Shown: positions 1 to 10,639 of the stretch, piece after piece
Position numbering within the stretch: position 1 is the first letter of the stretch
How the letters are laid out: every line of letters begins with the position of its first letter
Assembly: GCF_019175385.1 (NCBI RefSeq)
Contig: NC_083345.1
Span: 118,671,657 to 118,735,656 of the forward strand
DNA length: 64,000 nucleotides
DNA from: Lycium barbarum
Lineage: Eukaryota > Streptophyta > Magnoliopsida > Solanales > Solanaceae
Direction: 5' to 3'
Notes under the pieces: generated by a model
What the model was told of the DNA's origin: nothing
Seen by the model: only the letters and a program-made list of their open reading frames with translations
Databases searched by the model: none
Translations under genes and position numbers: made by a program

Positions 1-129
1 CACCATCGACGGTCCGTCGACTGTGTTACGGTACCTGGCCTAATTAAAGTCCTTAGCTTAAATTCATAAGGTGTCTAATTTTTTTTAACAACTTCTCGTA
101 CATCATATCTAACTTTTCCTTCCACAGGT

Positions 130-2340
130 ATGGGTAAACCACGACAATCAAAGAAGGCTTCACCTAAGGTCGCGCAAAAAGGAAAAGGTCGTGCTGCAAG
201 CAAGGTAACCTCACGGCTGCGCGACGACGATCTGATCAAGGACGCCAGGCCTAAAAAGAGGTCGGTCATACCTAGCAAGCCACCCCCACCAGTTGCACCC
301 AGCCAACCAGACCCACAATCAGAAAGTTCCTGCTCGACTGAGGAGTTGAGAGAGTCGAGCTCGTCGAGAGAGTCGAGCCAAAATGAACCCCAGCGGGCTA
401 TCACACCAACACACCGACCTCAACCACCCATTAGACATCCTACTGCGGAGGAGCACGAAAAAGAGCGCGAACAGGAAAGAAGGAAACTTGACATTCAGCT
501 GCAAGCTATGACTGAGAAGATCCTCCGGTTTAATGTGGAGGGATCTGAAGATTTGTATAACAAGGGGTGTGAGCGGGTAAAAGGTGAGGGAATGGACCCA
601 AGGCGGAGTATTTTCGAGGAACAGAATGTCATCTTCGATGGAATAGAAGGATATCCCGGCATTAGTGATACTATCCGATTCCACAAGTTGGAGTTTTTGA
701 AAAACCCCGTTGGGTCCTACATATCGGTTTTTGTTAGGGAATTCTATGCTTCATATGGGGCAGCTGTATTCAAAGTAGTGAAGAAAGGGCAGCGAACAAC
801 TCAAGTACCGGCAATGAATGAGGTTGTATTCCGGACAAAGAAGATAGATGTCTCTCCATCGGCTATAAATAAAACACTATTCGGGGAAGATTATATAGAG
901 CCTACAGCAGCGGAAGAAGGGGAGTTTGCCTACAAAATTAAACAGAAGGATACAATCCCCGTCCGAAAATGGGTAGCTTCTGTTATTGCACGGACAACAG
1001 ATCCTGAATGGGCCATAGTGCCAAAGTTGACAGCCACCACGCAGATTTGGAAAAACACCCTAACGCCAGAGGCAAAGTTTTGGTGGCAAATTGTTCTGTT
1101 CCGCATCCGTCCTACCCAATCAGATAATTATTTGACTCCAGACAGGGCTGTTCTTGTGGCTTCCATAATGTCGCGATATAAGATCAACTTCGGACGACTG
1201 ATAGCCGAAGACCTCCGAGAGAGAGCCACCCAGCCGGCCACGTCCCTCATTCATCCATGCCTGCTTACGCTACTATGCTTGCGTGCAGAACCAGAACCCC
1301 TACCCCATATCGATCATAGTGTGATTGCCAGCCATATTTATGACATCACAAAGGGGAAAGATGAGGTGTTGAGCCAGGGTTCGTTGCCCTCTGCATCGGT
1401 TTCTGAGGTGCCGGAGGGGCCTACGGGGTCAGATGTTATACCCTTGGCTATCATGGGTGAAGAGGGAGCTGCTGCAGATCAACCCACAGATTCTGAGGCT
1501 CCACCGGCTGATCATGCTACACAGCCTATGCCACCTCCAGCCGCACCTACTTCGGGTGGTCCTACCTCTTCCACTGGAGCAAGCCTAGCACCACCGCAGG
1601 CAACACCAGGAGTCCCACCCGAGCTTGCGAGAAAAATGATGTTCAACCAGGACAATTTTGGGGCAGTGGTCCTGCAAGCGGATCGCACAGATAGGCAGGT
1701 CAAGCAGATCATGACTGAGCTAAAATTATACACAAAAAGGGCTATTGATGCAGCGCTGCGACCGATAAAAGAACAAATGGCTGCGGACCACATACAAATC
1801 CACTCCCGAATAGATGGTATTGAGGGCAGGATGACTGAGCTGACTAGGACACACCCTACATTGGAATTGGGCGCTATTCGGAGTGAGTTGAGGTCTGTCA
1901 AGGATGATGTGCAGAAATTGAAGGCCCAGGAAGTGGCTGTGGCGACAGACCAGGTTCCTAAAGTACACACGGAGTTGGTACAGAGCCTATACCAGCCGGT
2001 TCAGAGCCTACTAGGGGATGATGACAACGAAGACACGGTTGAGGAACAGCATGACGAGGAGTTGGAGGAGGATATCCCCTCTGTGGACAAAGGGAAGCGA
2101 AGCAGAGCATCGCCAGATCTCGAGCCCATTCTCCAAAGTCTTGATCCATATGCTGAGTTGCGCCCACAGAATGAGGAAGAGGAGCGGCGTACTTTGAAAA
2201 GAATCCGCCAGGAGTCCCGGTTAAGTTCCGACACCGCAGGAGCTACTTCTAGCTCAACTCAGCCCATTGAGCCGGCTCACCGTATTTCTCCCCCACCCAC
2301 TGCTCCACCCCATGATGCTGCGACAGATCCGACTGCCTAG
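130..2340 (+). CDS. Retrotransposon ORF, putative plant transposon protein (Transposase_32-like)
   Basis: This 736-residue ORF is uninterrupted. The N-terminal 110 residues are basic and Ser/Pro-rich (low complexity). Residues about 175-400 match the pattern of the plant 'putative transposon protein' domain (Pfam Transposase_32 as I recall it): a VREFYASYG segment, a short W-containing stretch, a conserved LTPEAKFWWQIV segment, and a C-terminal block ending near HPCLLTLLCLRA. The rest is a Pro/Ala/Thr-rich linker (about 430-500), a probable coiled coil (about 510-620) and an acidic tail. No enzymatic motif is visible. The ATG at 130 follows a pyrimidine tract ending in CAG, as if the start lay just after a 3' splice site. 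The intact frame suggests recent insertion or selection. The biochemical role of this family is not known to me. Confidence 0.7.
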   Translation: MGKPRQSKKASPKVAQKGKGRAASKVTSRLRDDDLIKDARPKKRSVIPSKPPPPVAPSQPDPQSESSCSTEELRESSSSRESSQNEPQRAITPTHRPQPPIRHPTAEEHEKEREQERRKLDIQLQAMTEKILRFNVEGSEDLYNKGCERVKGEGMDPRRSIFEEQNVIFDGIEGYPGISDTIRFHKLEFLKNPVGSYISVFVREFYASYGAAVFKVVKKGQRTTQVPAMNEVVFRTKKIDVSPSAINKTLFGEDYIEPTAAEEGEFAYKIKQKDTIPVRKWVASVIARTTDPEWAIVPKLTATTQIWKNTLTPEAKFWWQIVLFRIRPTQSDNYLTPDRAVLVASIMSRYKINFGRLIAEDLRERATQPATSLIHPCLLTLLCLRAEPEPLPHIDHSVIASHIYDITKGKDEVLSQGSLPSASVSEVPEGPTGSDVIPLAIMGEEGAAADQPTDSEAPPADHATQPMPPPAAPTSGGPTSSTGASLAPPQATPGVPPELARKMMFNQDNFGAVVLQADRTDRQVKQIMTELKLYTKRAIDAALRPIKEQMAADHIQIHSRIDGIEGRMTELTRTHPTLELGAIRSELRSVKDDVQKLKAQEVAVATDQVPKVHTELVQSLYQPVQSLLGDDDNEDTVEEQHDEELEEDIPSVDKGKRSRASPDLEPILQSLDPYAELRPQNEEEERRTLKRIRQESRLSSDTAGATSSSTQPIEPAHRISPPPTAPPHDAATDPTA

Positions 2341-4032
2341 TGCGCTCCAGGGAGGCCCTTCATTTTTTTTAATGCGTTATATTGATGCTTTGAGGGCAAT
2401 GCATGCTTTTAAGTTGGGGGTGTAGTATTTACTGATTGGTTGTTGGGATTGCTGTTTTAGTATACTAGAGATTGTTTTTAGTATTTTTGTTTTGATGGGA
2501 ATTTTATCCCAAAATTGTGATAATAAGCATGTGTTTAAGACAATTGTTATTGTTTTGTTTTGTTGGTATTATTATTATTATTAGCAAGTATGTGTTAGGA
2601 CGTTCTTCGGCTGTTCTTTGCTATGTGTTTCTATTCCCGAAGAATGCTATGTGTATGTTAAACCTAGCATGTTTAGGATGTTTAATATAGAAGTAAAGTA
2701 ATGATGACTTAAGTGGTAGTGGTCCGTGTTTCTAGCATAGATATAAATGGTTTTTACAAGTTCAATGATATCCCTCCGAAAAATAATTTGTGATATACAT
2801 CAAAAATGAGTTGTTGATATTGACATGTATGGTTCTTTTAATGACATTGCAAAGAAAGGGTGTTTATGCATATGAATTCTTCAAACGGAAATGAAGTCGG
2901 AATATTTAAACAATCCTTATACCATTGTGTGGTGAGTTTTTAGCTTCTATTTGCATATGATGCTTGCAATCTAGAACTTGCCCGGTTGGTCGTGCGTGAA
3001 TTCTAAGGAGAATTTGATTGTGAAGTGATCTTAGGCTTTCTTTGTATTAACCCCCAAGTATCTTAAATGAGCCTGGCCCGTACAGAAAATGATCCCTAGT
3101 CTCCCATTTTTGAGCCTATAGACTTTTTCTTCGATTAACCATGAACTAACCTATTTCCCTTCTTTGAATAATCCCATTTGGCACCAAGTCCCTCCTTGAC
3201 ACGGAAGAATGACAAATGAGGCTAAAATCCTAAGTTGGGGGTGACAAGTCAAAAGTGCGGAAAATGAGGCTAAAAGCCTAAGTTGGGGGTGATAAGTCAA
3301 GATGCGGAAAATGAGGCCAAAGGCCTGTTGGGGGTGATCACGAATATAAAGGGACATAATTCAGCGTGGATATAAAAAAAAAATAGTTATATAGGTATAT
3401 AAGTTCTAAATAAATCCACGCTAAAGATGGAGGGTCGGAAATGATAGGAAGAATGATGAATGAAGTCAAAAAGAAGTGTCGAGGAGAGTGAGTCACCGAT
3501 ACTCAAATATTCATCCTACCCGTCCCTAAGCCAACGTTACAAGCCCAAAAAGTCCTAATGTGATCACGATCAAATTGTTCAGAGTTGAATGCATGGAAAA
3601 TAAAGGCAAGCCTATGGTTTGCGCACGCATGGTATGCAAATTTCTTTGTGAGTGTGAGTGTTCTTCTGTCTCTTTAGTCTTCTGTCCCATTTATGTCGTA
3701 AATGTGTGTTGGGACATTCTTTGGTCTATGTGAGGGCATAAGGATTGTAGGTTTCAAAGTAACTGGCTTTCCGGAAGTTGAAATTCATGTGCATAGAGAC
3801 CCCCGTACTATGATTGTGTCATTAATTGAGGTTTCATAGTTAATTGAAATTTTTCTAAAATGTGCGTTTTGTGTCACAAACAGGAGATGGATAAGAGCCT
3901 AAATATTTTTCTTGGATCGAAGAGTCCGTGCTAGAAACACATGCCAAACCCACCGTAGTCATTCTTATTTTGCTAAGATGTCGTGTGTTAGTAGCGAGTA
4001 TTGTTGTAGTTGCTTAAGGACAAGCAAAAGCT
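2341..4032 (+). other. Long 3' non-coding region of the first retrotransposon
   Basis: This 1.7-kb stretch has no credible ORF. It contains repeated copies of a polypurine-tract-like motif (TAAGTTGGGGGTG) at about 2410-2422, 3231-3243, 3279-3291 and, shortened, 3327-3336. The genuine tract follows at 4033-4045. Confidence 0.7.
3205..3340 (+). repeat. Tandem repeat (about 45-48 bp, 3 copies) carrying PPT-like motifs
   Basis: Three adjacent units each contain GCGGAAAATGAGGC-type sequence followed by a copy of AAGTTGGGGGTG. The cores start at 3234, 3282 and 3327, giving periods of 48 and 45 bp. The first unit lacks part of its left half and the third has lost a few bases. Confidence 0.8.
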
Positions 4033-4046
4033 TAAGTTGGGGGTGT
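4033..4046 (+). promoter_or_regulatory. Polypurine tract for plus-strand priming
   Basis: The G-rich run TAAGTTGGGGGTG lies directly before the LTR start TGATGTG at 4047, the position expected of a polypurine tract. Its position and repetition in the upstream region support the call; function is inferred. Confidence 0.7.
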
Positions 4047-4213
4047 TGATGTGCCGTGAATTTTAGCACATTTTATGCCTTTGTAACTAGACATGTTGCT
4101 TGATTTTAAGTGTTTTTACATTGTTTCTTATGTTATTTTTGTGTTTTATAGGGTTGATTAACTAAGGATCGGAAATGAGAAGTAATGCTGAAAAAACGGA
4201 CAAATTGGAGCTA

Positions 4214-4640
4214 AGCGACGCTCCGTAACTCATGTTACGGACCGTAACAGGGTCCGTAACTCATGTTACGGTCCGTACCTTTGAACCGTAACAGGGCCTG
4301 AATTTCCAGAAAGTTTTCATTGAAACCATCAGTGTTACGGTGGAGTGTTACGGTCCGTAACTCATGTTACGGTCTGTAACATGTCACCGTAACATGAGCT
4401 AAATTTCCAGAGAGTTTCAATAAAACCTTCAGTGTTACGGTTTAGTGTTACGGTCCGTAACCCTTCACCGTAACATCATCCAAAATTCCAGAGAGTTGCC
4501 AAGTAATTGTCACCACTTACGCTTCAGAAGGACGGACCGTAACACAGGGTACGGTCCGTCGTATGGTGGTCGTAACGTCAAAGTGGTCAAATGACGAAAT
4601 GAAGGACGGACCGTAACCTGAGTTACGGTCCGTAACAATG
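4214..4640 (+). repeat. Array of ACGGWCCGT palindromes in U3
   Basis: The 15-bp palindrome GTTACGGWCCGTAAC occurs perfectly at 4234-4248, 4347-4361, 4447-4461 and 4622-4636. Further imperfect copies sit between them and all lie within 480 bp upstream of the LTR TATA box. A related palindrome (CGACGGTCCGTCG) lies at about 8-20 near the window start. Confidence 0.85.
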
Positions 4641-4683
4641 CGGCGTAAGGGCATTTTTGTCCAGAAACTTGGCGCGATTTTTG

Positions 4684-4695
4684 GCTCTATAAATA
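4684..4695 (+). promoter_or_regulatory. LTR TATA box
   Basis: CTCTATAAATACAT lies about 50 bp downstream of the palindrome array and is a good plant TATA match. Transcription would start about 30 bp further on. Confidence 0.6.
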
Positions 4696-6494
4696 CATAA
4701 TGTAGGGTTTTAATTCATCATTCAGATTTTATTTTAGAGGCATAAACCCTAGGTTTTTAATCTTGAAGTGGTTGGAGCATTTAAGGCAACAACTTCACTC
4801 TCATTCCATCTTGTATTAGTATTGTAAGTGTATTATGTTAATCTTTAAGCTTTTTCTGTCAAGAAACATTATGAGTAGCTAATTTCAATTCTAAGGTTGT
4901 GAATCCCATGATGGGTATTATGTGAATGGGTTTCTATTATTGATATATGCATAATGGTTGTTGTTATTTATTCTATCTTTGAGTTGTAACGTTGGGTAAT
5001 GATTGCAAGCATTAGCCGAAGCCATTATATTGACTTTTCTTGGGAAAGAGAGTCAATATTGGTAAGATTGAATAACAATGACTCGAGGCGTTAACCCTCG
5101 TTTAATAGACTAACTTAGGAATAAGAATAAGTCTAAATTGGCATCATTGGTCGCTCTTCGATTATAACTCTTTTATATTCGGAAGAATCATAAAGAGGAA
5201 ATACTGCTTAACTGTTGGAAAACATTAAGAAGTCTTTAAGTGACCAAGTGCATATTCATAGAACAACCATTAGAAGTATATCACTTTGAAACCTGAAGCA
5301 TAATATCTAATCAAATTGGGGAACACAACCTTAGTCTCTCTCTCTCACATTAATTACATTTTAAGTCAAAGTATTAAATTACATTATTCAACAATCAATT
5401 CAAACTATCCGGAATAGGATTAAAGCATTTCAAGACCGGTATCGCATACGATTAGTACTCGTTTCTCTCCATATTCCCTGTGGGATTCGACCCCAACCTT
5501 GTTGGGTTACTATATTTGACAACGTCCGCTTTACGCCATTAATAGGTGTAATTTGAGCGTATCAGTATCATAGGCTGACAATAGTTAGTAATGCATATTG
5601 GTAAAAGAATTCACAAACAACCATGATAATCACTAATTCAAGTTATACGTCTATCTACCACACATCATAACATCAATACCCTTAGGTCACAATTGCTCTC
5701 TAATAACTACAAGTCAAATACCACTAGTGCCATGCTCCAATACATAAATACTCCGATCGTTCATTTAAGTCTAGGAGTCAACTCATTGTTATAACACCTT
5801 TTATCCTTCATCATTTAGAAACAAATCAAACGACTAATTTTATGGAGGGTGCTCCAGGATAATTCAACAGGCATAAATCAACAAGGATAATTCAAATGTA
5901 ATCGAACCCAGATACACATCATCGCTTAAGTAAAGCATCTAATCCTCAAACATGCCAAGTCTGAATACATCCAATCCAAGTCCAACATCATAAGTACAAT
6001 ACCAAACATCTCATAATCAAGTCAATAATGCGATGTAATGCAACAATGTATGAATGCAATGCAATCTCATGCATATGTGGTGTAGACATGTGCTCCAGAC
6101 GGAAATATCGACGTCCCAGTAACACAACCAAGTGTGACTCGCGAAGTCTAAGTTCCACCCGTTCCGGATCTTTGCCCCACAGATAGATGGGACCCCGGAT
6201 CTTTGCCCACGGGGGGTTCTCACTGGCACCACCCGGGGGACCCGCGGTGTCCATGCACTCACTCAATCCACGATTTCGGAATGAACATCAGACATCGGAC
6301 TCTCACGTAACTCAAGTAAAATAGTTTCATCATGTATCAATGCACTCAATCCATGATTCTGGGACGAACATTAAATATCAGACTCTCACATCACTCAAGT
6401 AAAACTGAGCCTAGCTCATCAAGTATCATCAATATCTCAACAGTGTATCATGAAATGAGAGTTTGCATGCAATGTATGAATCACATCAATAATC

Positions 6495-6625
6495 ATGCTC
6501 AATACCACAAGTACCGACAGAGGGTATGCCAATAATATATCTAAATCAAATACCAACAGTGGGTATGCCAATAATATAACCGAATCACAAGTACAAACAG
6601 TGGGTACACCAATAATATCAAAATC
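6495..6625 (+). repeat. Tandem repeat, about 43 bp x 3
   Basis: Three diverged copies contain the segment GGGTATGCCAATAATAT. The spurious Asn-rich ORFs in this stretch come from the repeat. Confidence 0.7.
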
Positions 6626-7569
6626 ACAAATGATAAAACAGAATCCAATATCTACCAACGAGACATGGCATCAAGCCGGCACAATCGAACAACCAAATCA
6701 CACATAACGGGGTGGCTAGACCCAACACACAACAGGTTAAACAATCGATACATATTATTACCACTCTCTCTAACGCAGCCTGATAACTTAGAACAAGTAA
6801 ATTTGTCTCCTACTCCCAATCATTCTGACAACTCAGTCTAGAACTTAGTCACAATCTTTGATACATTTTACCCTTCCAATTATCAACTAAGTCACCATTA
6901 ATGGTGTAACACAATTAACCACATATTACGGAATTACCCATCGTAAGGCATAAATAATTTATGTACCATCCACTACTCCCAAGTCACATAAGTCCACCAA
7001 TATTCAAGAAACCAAACCAAACAACCGAGGGAGTCTACAGGCCACAAGCCCGAGCACACAAATCACACATCAATACCAACCAAAGGTTCCATCCCAAATC
7101 TCCAACTCCTATACATGCATTCTTCGTTCCTTCTAATACACGAATATATGAAACTAACCATAGTCTACCGAAAGGGAAGCCATAACCTACCTCATGGCCG
7201 AGCGGGTGCCATGAACATCCGTCGACTCTTCAACTTGATCACTATATCGTAATATATTCAAACAAGCTTGGAGACACCCTTGAGGTCCAAGAATAGAATT
7301 ATCCATTAGGGTTTTTATAAAAGGCATCAAATTGATAAGGTAGATATGGGGGTTTATCCCACCTCTACATTCACTTTCACAATGCTAGATGATAAATCAA
7401 CCTTTATTTATGACATCATGACACTACTCTAAGTCATTAGCTAAGTCAAGTTTCCATTTTAGGCTTATCTTGAGAAACCTATTTTCAAGATCTATAGTAG
7501 ATACCTATTTGTGCTTCAATGGATAAATGAAGGATTTGGTTAGGAACCATGTTAAGATAATGAACGGGT

Positions 7570-7584
7570 GGGGGGGGGGGGGGG
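7570..7584 (+). repeat. Poly-G run (15 G)
   Basis: An uninterrupted run of 15 G follows ACGGGT. It could form a G-quadruplex and is a likely site of sequencing length error. Confidence 0.8.
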
Positions 7585-7849
7585 CGAGGAATAACCCAAA
7601 GATTTCATGTTAAGAGAACAGAAAGTCCTCCTATTGTATCTTAAGAGATTGACATACCCATTTGTGTTTTTCTAGATAAGAGGCTTTTAACAAGAATCAT
7701 AAAAAGGGGGGAATTTGAATGGGAGGAGTTACAGGATTTTTCTTCCCAACAAAGTCAAGTTTTGTGGTTCCATAAGACACCATGGGCGGCTGGACTCTCT
7801 AGGGTTATCAAAAATGATAACACTTCGCGAAATATCACTTAAATAAGTG

Positions 7850-7990
7850 GGCAGTCGCGCCACCGCTCTAGCGGTGCCGCTTCTGCGCCCAAGGTACTGC
7901 TTGGGCGGTCCTTGAGGAATTTACTTTATCGCTTTTGCAGCTGCCCAATCGCCGGGGCAGCTTGGAAGGCGCTGCAGCAGTACAACTAGG
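7850..7990 (-). repeat. GC-rich hairpin cluster in the minus-strand LTR
   Basis: Several perfect short inverted repeats are packed together: CCGCT/AGCGG around 7862-7873, CGCCCAAG/CTTGGGCG around 7886-7907, and GCTGCCC/GGGCAGC around 7940-7961. They lie 150-300 bp inside the LTR 5' end at 8147. Confidence 0.6.
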
Positions 7991-8147
7991 CTCAGATGGC
8001 CCGGATCCAATTCTTGTCACGCAACTCTTGCGATTTCCCGATCGAGTTAACGGTTCCCTAAAGTACAATTAGGGTTCAAGTATGTCTCAAGATGTCAGCG
8101 TCACGAATATTTTAGAATTTATAGTAACGACGAAATGGGTCGTTACA

Positions 8148-9243
8148 CAAATGAGGTACAAGAATTTCCCTGAAGCAAAACGAGGTTACTGTTTTGGGAA
8201 GGTATCACTAAGTACGACCCGTATTTCATTATACCGACCGTGTAGAGCTCGTGACTTGGACCATATAAAAGTAGGATTCAAGTTGAGCTTACTGCCTCGT
8301 AGTGAAATCCTGTAATACTGTCTGTATTTTATAATACGAACCGTATAAAGTTGGTCGTATAAGTTAAGGTGTAGATCGAGCTTACTGTTGGAAAAATACA
8401 TCCTTAAATACGGTTTGTATTTCTCAACACGGACCATATAAGAGGGTCGTATAAAGTGGGTTCCAAGTTGAGTATTCTGCTTGTGGAATTGATCCTTAAA
8501 TACGGTTAAGTATACGAACTGTATCTTGCAATACGGTTTGATTTTTAACGGAGTTAGTTGTATAACTTGGAAGCCTAGTCGTCTTTCACAAATATGGACC
8601 GTATATTCCAAAATGGATCGTATTTGGTGAAGTTCCAGTCGTATTTCCTAAGGTCCATATCTTGATTCAAGCTTGGGTCCTTTCACTTTCACCACATTTC
8701 TTTGATTTCTCAAGCCTCAAATCTTGTTCTTAATTCATTTCAATACCAAAAAAATTCTTGGGATTTCTTGTTGGTTTGTATCCCTAATCCTTTGGTAGGG
8801 AGCAAAAAAAATGAAGTATAGAAATTTAAAATTTTTAGTTGTTTCAAATTGATACCTTAGATCAATTGGGGCTTCACGGCCGCGTTTTCAAGTTATCACC
8901 TACCCGGGCCTGAAATTTTATTTCTTTTCTCTATTTTTAGCATTCCATTTTCTTGTGTCTCTCAACTAGTAGTCATTTAGTAGTGGTTCTGATGTTTAGC
9001 ATTCTATTTTCAAGCTTTTCTTCGTTTTATTTCGTTGAAAGTTTATTGGCTCGCGTCCGTTTTGCTTTGAGTCGTCCGTCATTCATCTAAACAAGAATCC
9101 ATTCTACCACAAAGTATAAGCAACGTGCGTATTTGATTGGACCAACGATTCGTCAACAACTTTGAAAGAGCACGGAGTGTGGTAAGATTGAGAGTTCAAT
9201 ACGAGTGACGTAAGGCTTTTATTACTAACATTGTTTACTAGTT
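8148..9243 (+). other. Decayed LTR/leader sequence before the gypsy gag
   Basis: No ORF is supported here. From 8210 to 8640 there are repeated, partly decayed copies of TACGGTTTGTATT / ACGGACCATATAA, a degenerate form of the palindromes seen in other LTRs of this window. The last part (9000-9243) looks like an untranslated leader and ends in a pyrimidine tract with TTTTGCAG just before the gag ATG at 9256. I could not find a matching LTR downstream. Confidence 0.4.
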
Positions 9244-9255
9244 TTGCAGGTCATA

Positions 9256-10632
9256 ATGTCTAATCAAGGAGATCGTACTTATAAGGGGCAGGAACCATTA
9301 TACTTGGTGAGTTTGATGAACATGATCATTAGTCAATTGTCGACATTAATGGCGAACGTGGGTGGATTGACGTCGAGGATAGATAGTTTAGAGGCAAAGG
9401 TGGTGCAAGTTGAATCCTCAAGTAGAGTGGGCACTCCCCATTCTCAAGTTGAAGGGGATTTGGGCAAAAATGCAGAAACTACTCCAACCATTACACCTGG
9501 GCAAATACAAGCATTGTGCTTCCCGCCTACCACTTCCTCACCTAACGCAAAGGCTCCACGTCAACAACCACCTAATACCTAAACACCAATCGACAAACCT
9601 ATCCCTAATTATATCGAACATCCCAAAGTGAACCCGCACCTTAAAAAACTCCACAAAATGTACCACATGTTCCCCAACAACCACCCCAAGAACAATTCCA
9701 ACCCAATTCCAAAACCCTCTTTATGATGAAAAAGTGGAGAAAGTTGCCCAAGAGAGATGGTGGGATGAACCAAGGTAAGAAGAAATGCATGGGGAGATGA
9801 ACAACCGTGGTATAGGAAGGCAAAGAGGCTTTGCAAGGTTCCAAGACCATGAAGCGAGGTTCAAAGGTCATGAAGACCGTGGGAGATGGCAAGGAAATGA
9901 AGCACGAGGAGAAAATGATCGAAACTTGAAAACTATCAAGGTAACACTTCCTAAGCTCAAAGGGAGTAGTGACCCGGAAGAGTTCCTTGAATGGAAATTT
10001 CAAAGTGAGAGGATATTCCTCACCAATAATGTGTCGGAAGCTTTGAAAGCATACAAAGCCAAGAGCACTCCATCTTCAGCTTGGAACCAAGGGAAAGAGA
10101 AGTGGAAGAGGTCCACTTGGAAGAAGCCCAAGATCACTACTCCCACTCCTCAAGCTAAGTTTGACTACAAAGCTAGAGGATACGACCAAACCAAAGGTGG
10201 TACCAACGCTAAACCTAGCTTCCTTCGTCCATCTACTATTCAATGTTTCAAATGCTAAGGTAGAGAGTATATTGCAAGTGAATGTCCCAATAGAAGAGCA
10301 ATTATGGTCTTACGATATGGATACCGAACCGATGAGGAAGATGAGGATGGGGTTGGTAATGATAATGAGGGAGAAAAGAGTGAGAATGAGGGTAAATCTG
10401 AGAGTGATGTGGAGGAGCAAATGGAGGAGAAGCTGTACTTTGCTATTGTAGCTAGAAGAGCCATGGGGGCATTAGCTAGGGAGGAGAGTGACCAAAGGGA
10501 GAACTTATTCCATGCGAGACGTAAAGTAGTCGACAAGGTTTTTTCATTGCTAATTGATGGTGAGAGTTGCACCAATGCGGTAAGCCAATTTTTTAGTAGA
10601 AAACATGAATTTCCCCTCAAGAAAATATCCTA
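9256..10632 (+). pseudogene. Gag and N-terminal protease remnant
   Basis: The ATG at 9256 opens a frame with a short coiled coil (about residues 25-55). After a frame change the segment with LPKLKGSSDPEEFLEWK (around 9950-10000) matches the start of a retrotransposon gag domain, but much of the following gag core is missing, an apparent internal deletion near 10045. A zinc knuckle is split by a stop: CFKC ends at 10257 and its remaining half (IASECP) follows. The downstream 10304-10633 frame includes an acidic linker and the start of the aspartic protease region with a LIDGESCTN segment, where the usual catalytic D of D-S/T-G is followed by G-E. Confidence 0.65.
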
Positions 10633-10639
10633 GTCCCTA

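Larger units (their letters stand above)
1..5564 (+). mobile_element. Non-autonomous LTR retrotransposon, 5' end outside window
   Basis: The left edge of the window lies inside this element. It holds one long ORF (130-2340), a 1.7-kb non-coding stretch, a polypurine tract at 4033-4045 and a 3' LTR at 4047-5564. No protease, reverse transcriptase, RNase H or integrase motif is present in the visible part, so it would depend on enzymes from another element. The layout (long 3' non-coding zone, G-rich tract, long LTR starting TGATGTG and ending GCGTATCA) resembles Athila/Tat-type Ty3 derivatives. The five bases after the LTR (GTATC) would be the target duplication, but the 5' partner is outside the window. 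Confidence 0.75.
4047..5564 (+). repeat. 3' LTR (1518 bp) of the first retrotransposon
   Basis: The LTR begins TGATGTGCCG immediately after the polypurine tract and ends GAGCGTATCA. A palindrome array (4214-4640) precedes a TATA box near 4687, so U3 is about 670 bp and R-U5 about 850 bp. The last 80 bp are typical of a plant Ty3 LTR end. The 5' LTR is not in the window, so the two copies cannot be compared. Confidence 0.75.
5570..8147 (-). repeat. Minus-strand LTR remnant of a Ty3/gypsy element
   Basis: On the minus strand this stretch starts TGTAACGACCCATTTCG at 8147, a start typical of long Ty3 LTRs in Solanaceae, and runs leftwards with no coding capacity. The left end is not defined; the element ending at 5564 seems to have inserted into it. 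It contains a GC-rich hairpin zone (7850-7990), a G15 run and a 43-bp tandem repeat. Confidence 0.5.

Noticed and set aside
1512..2234. Minus-strand ORFs opposite the 736-codon ORF
   Set aside because: Shadow frames; no domain.
6332..6707. Asn/Ser-rich ORFs
   Set aside because: Products of a 43-bp tandem repeat in an LTR remnant.
8186..8611. 141-codon minus ORF with repeated YGR/YRIS words
   Set aside because: Produced by the decayed TACGG palindrome repeats.
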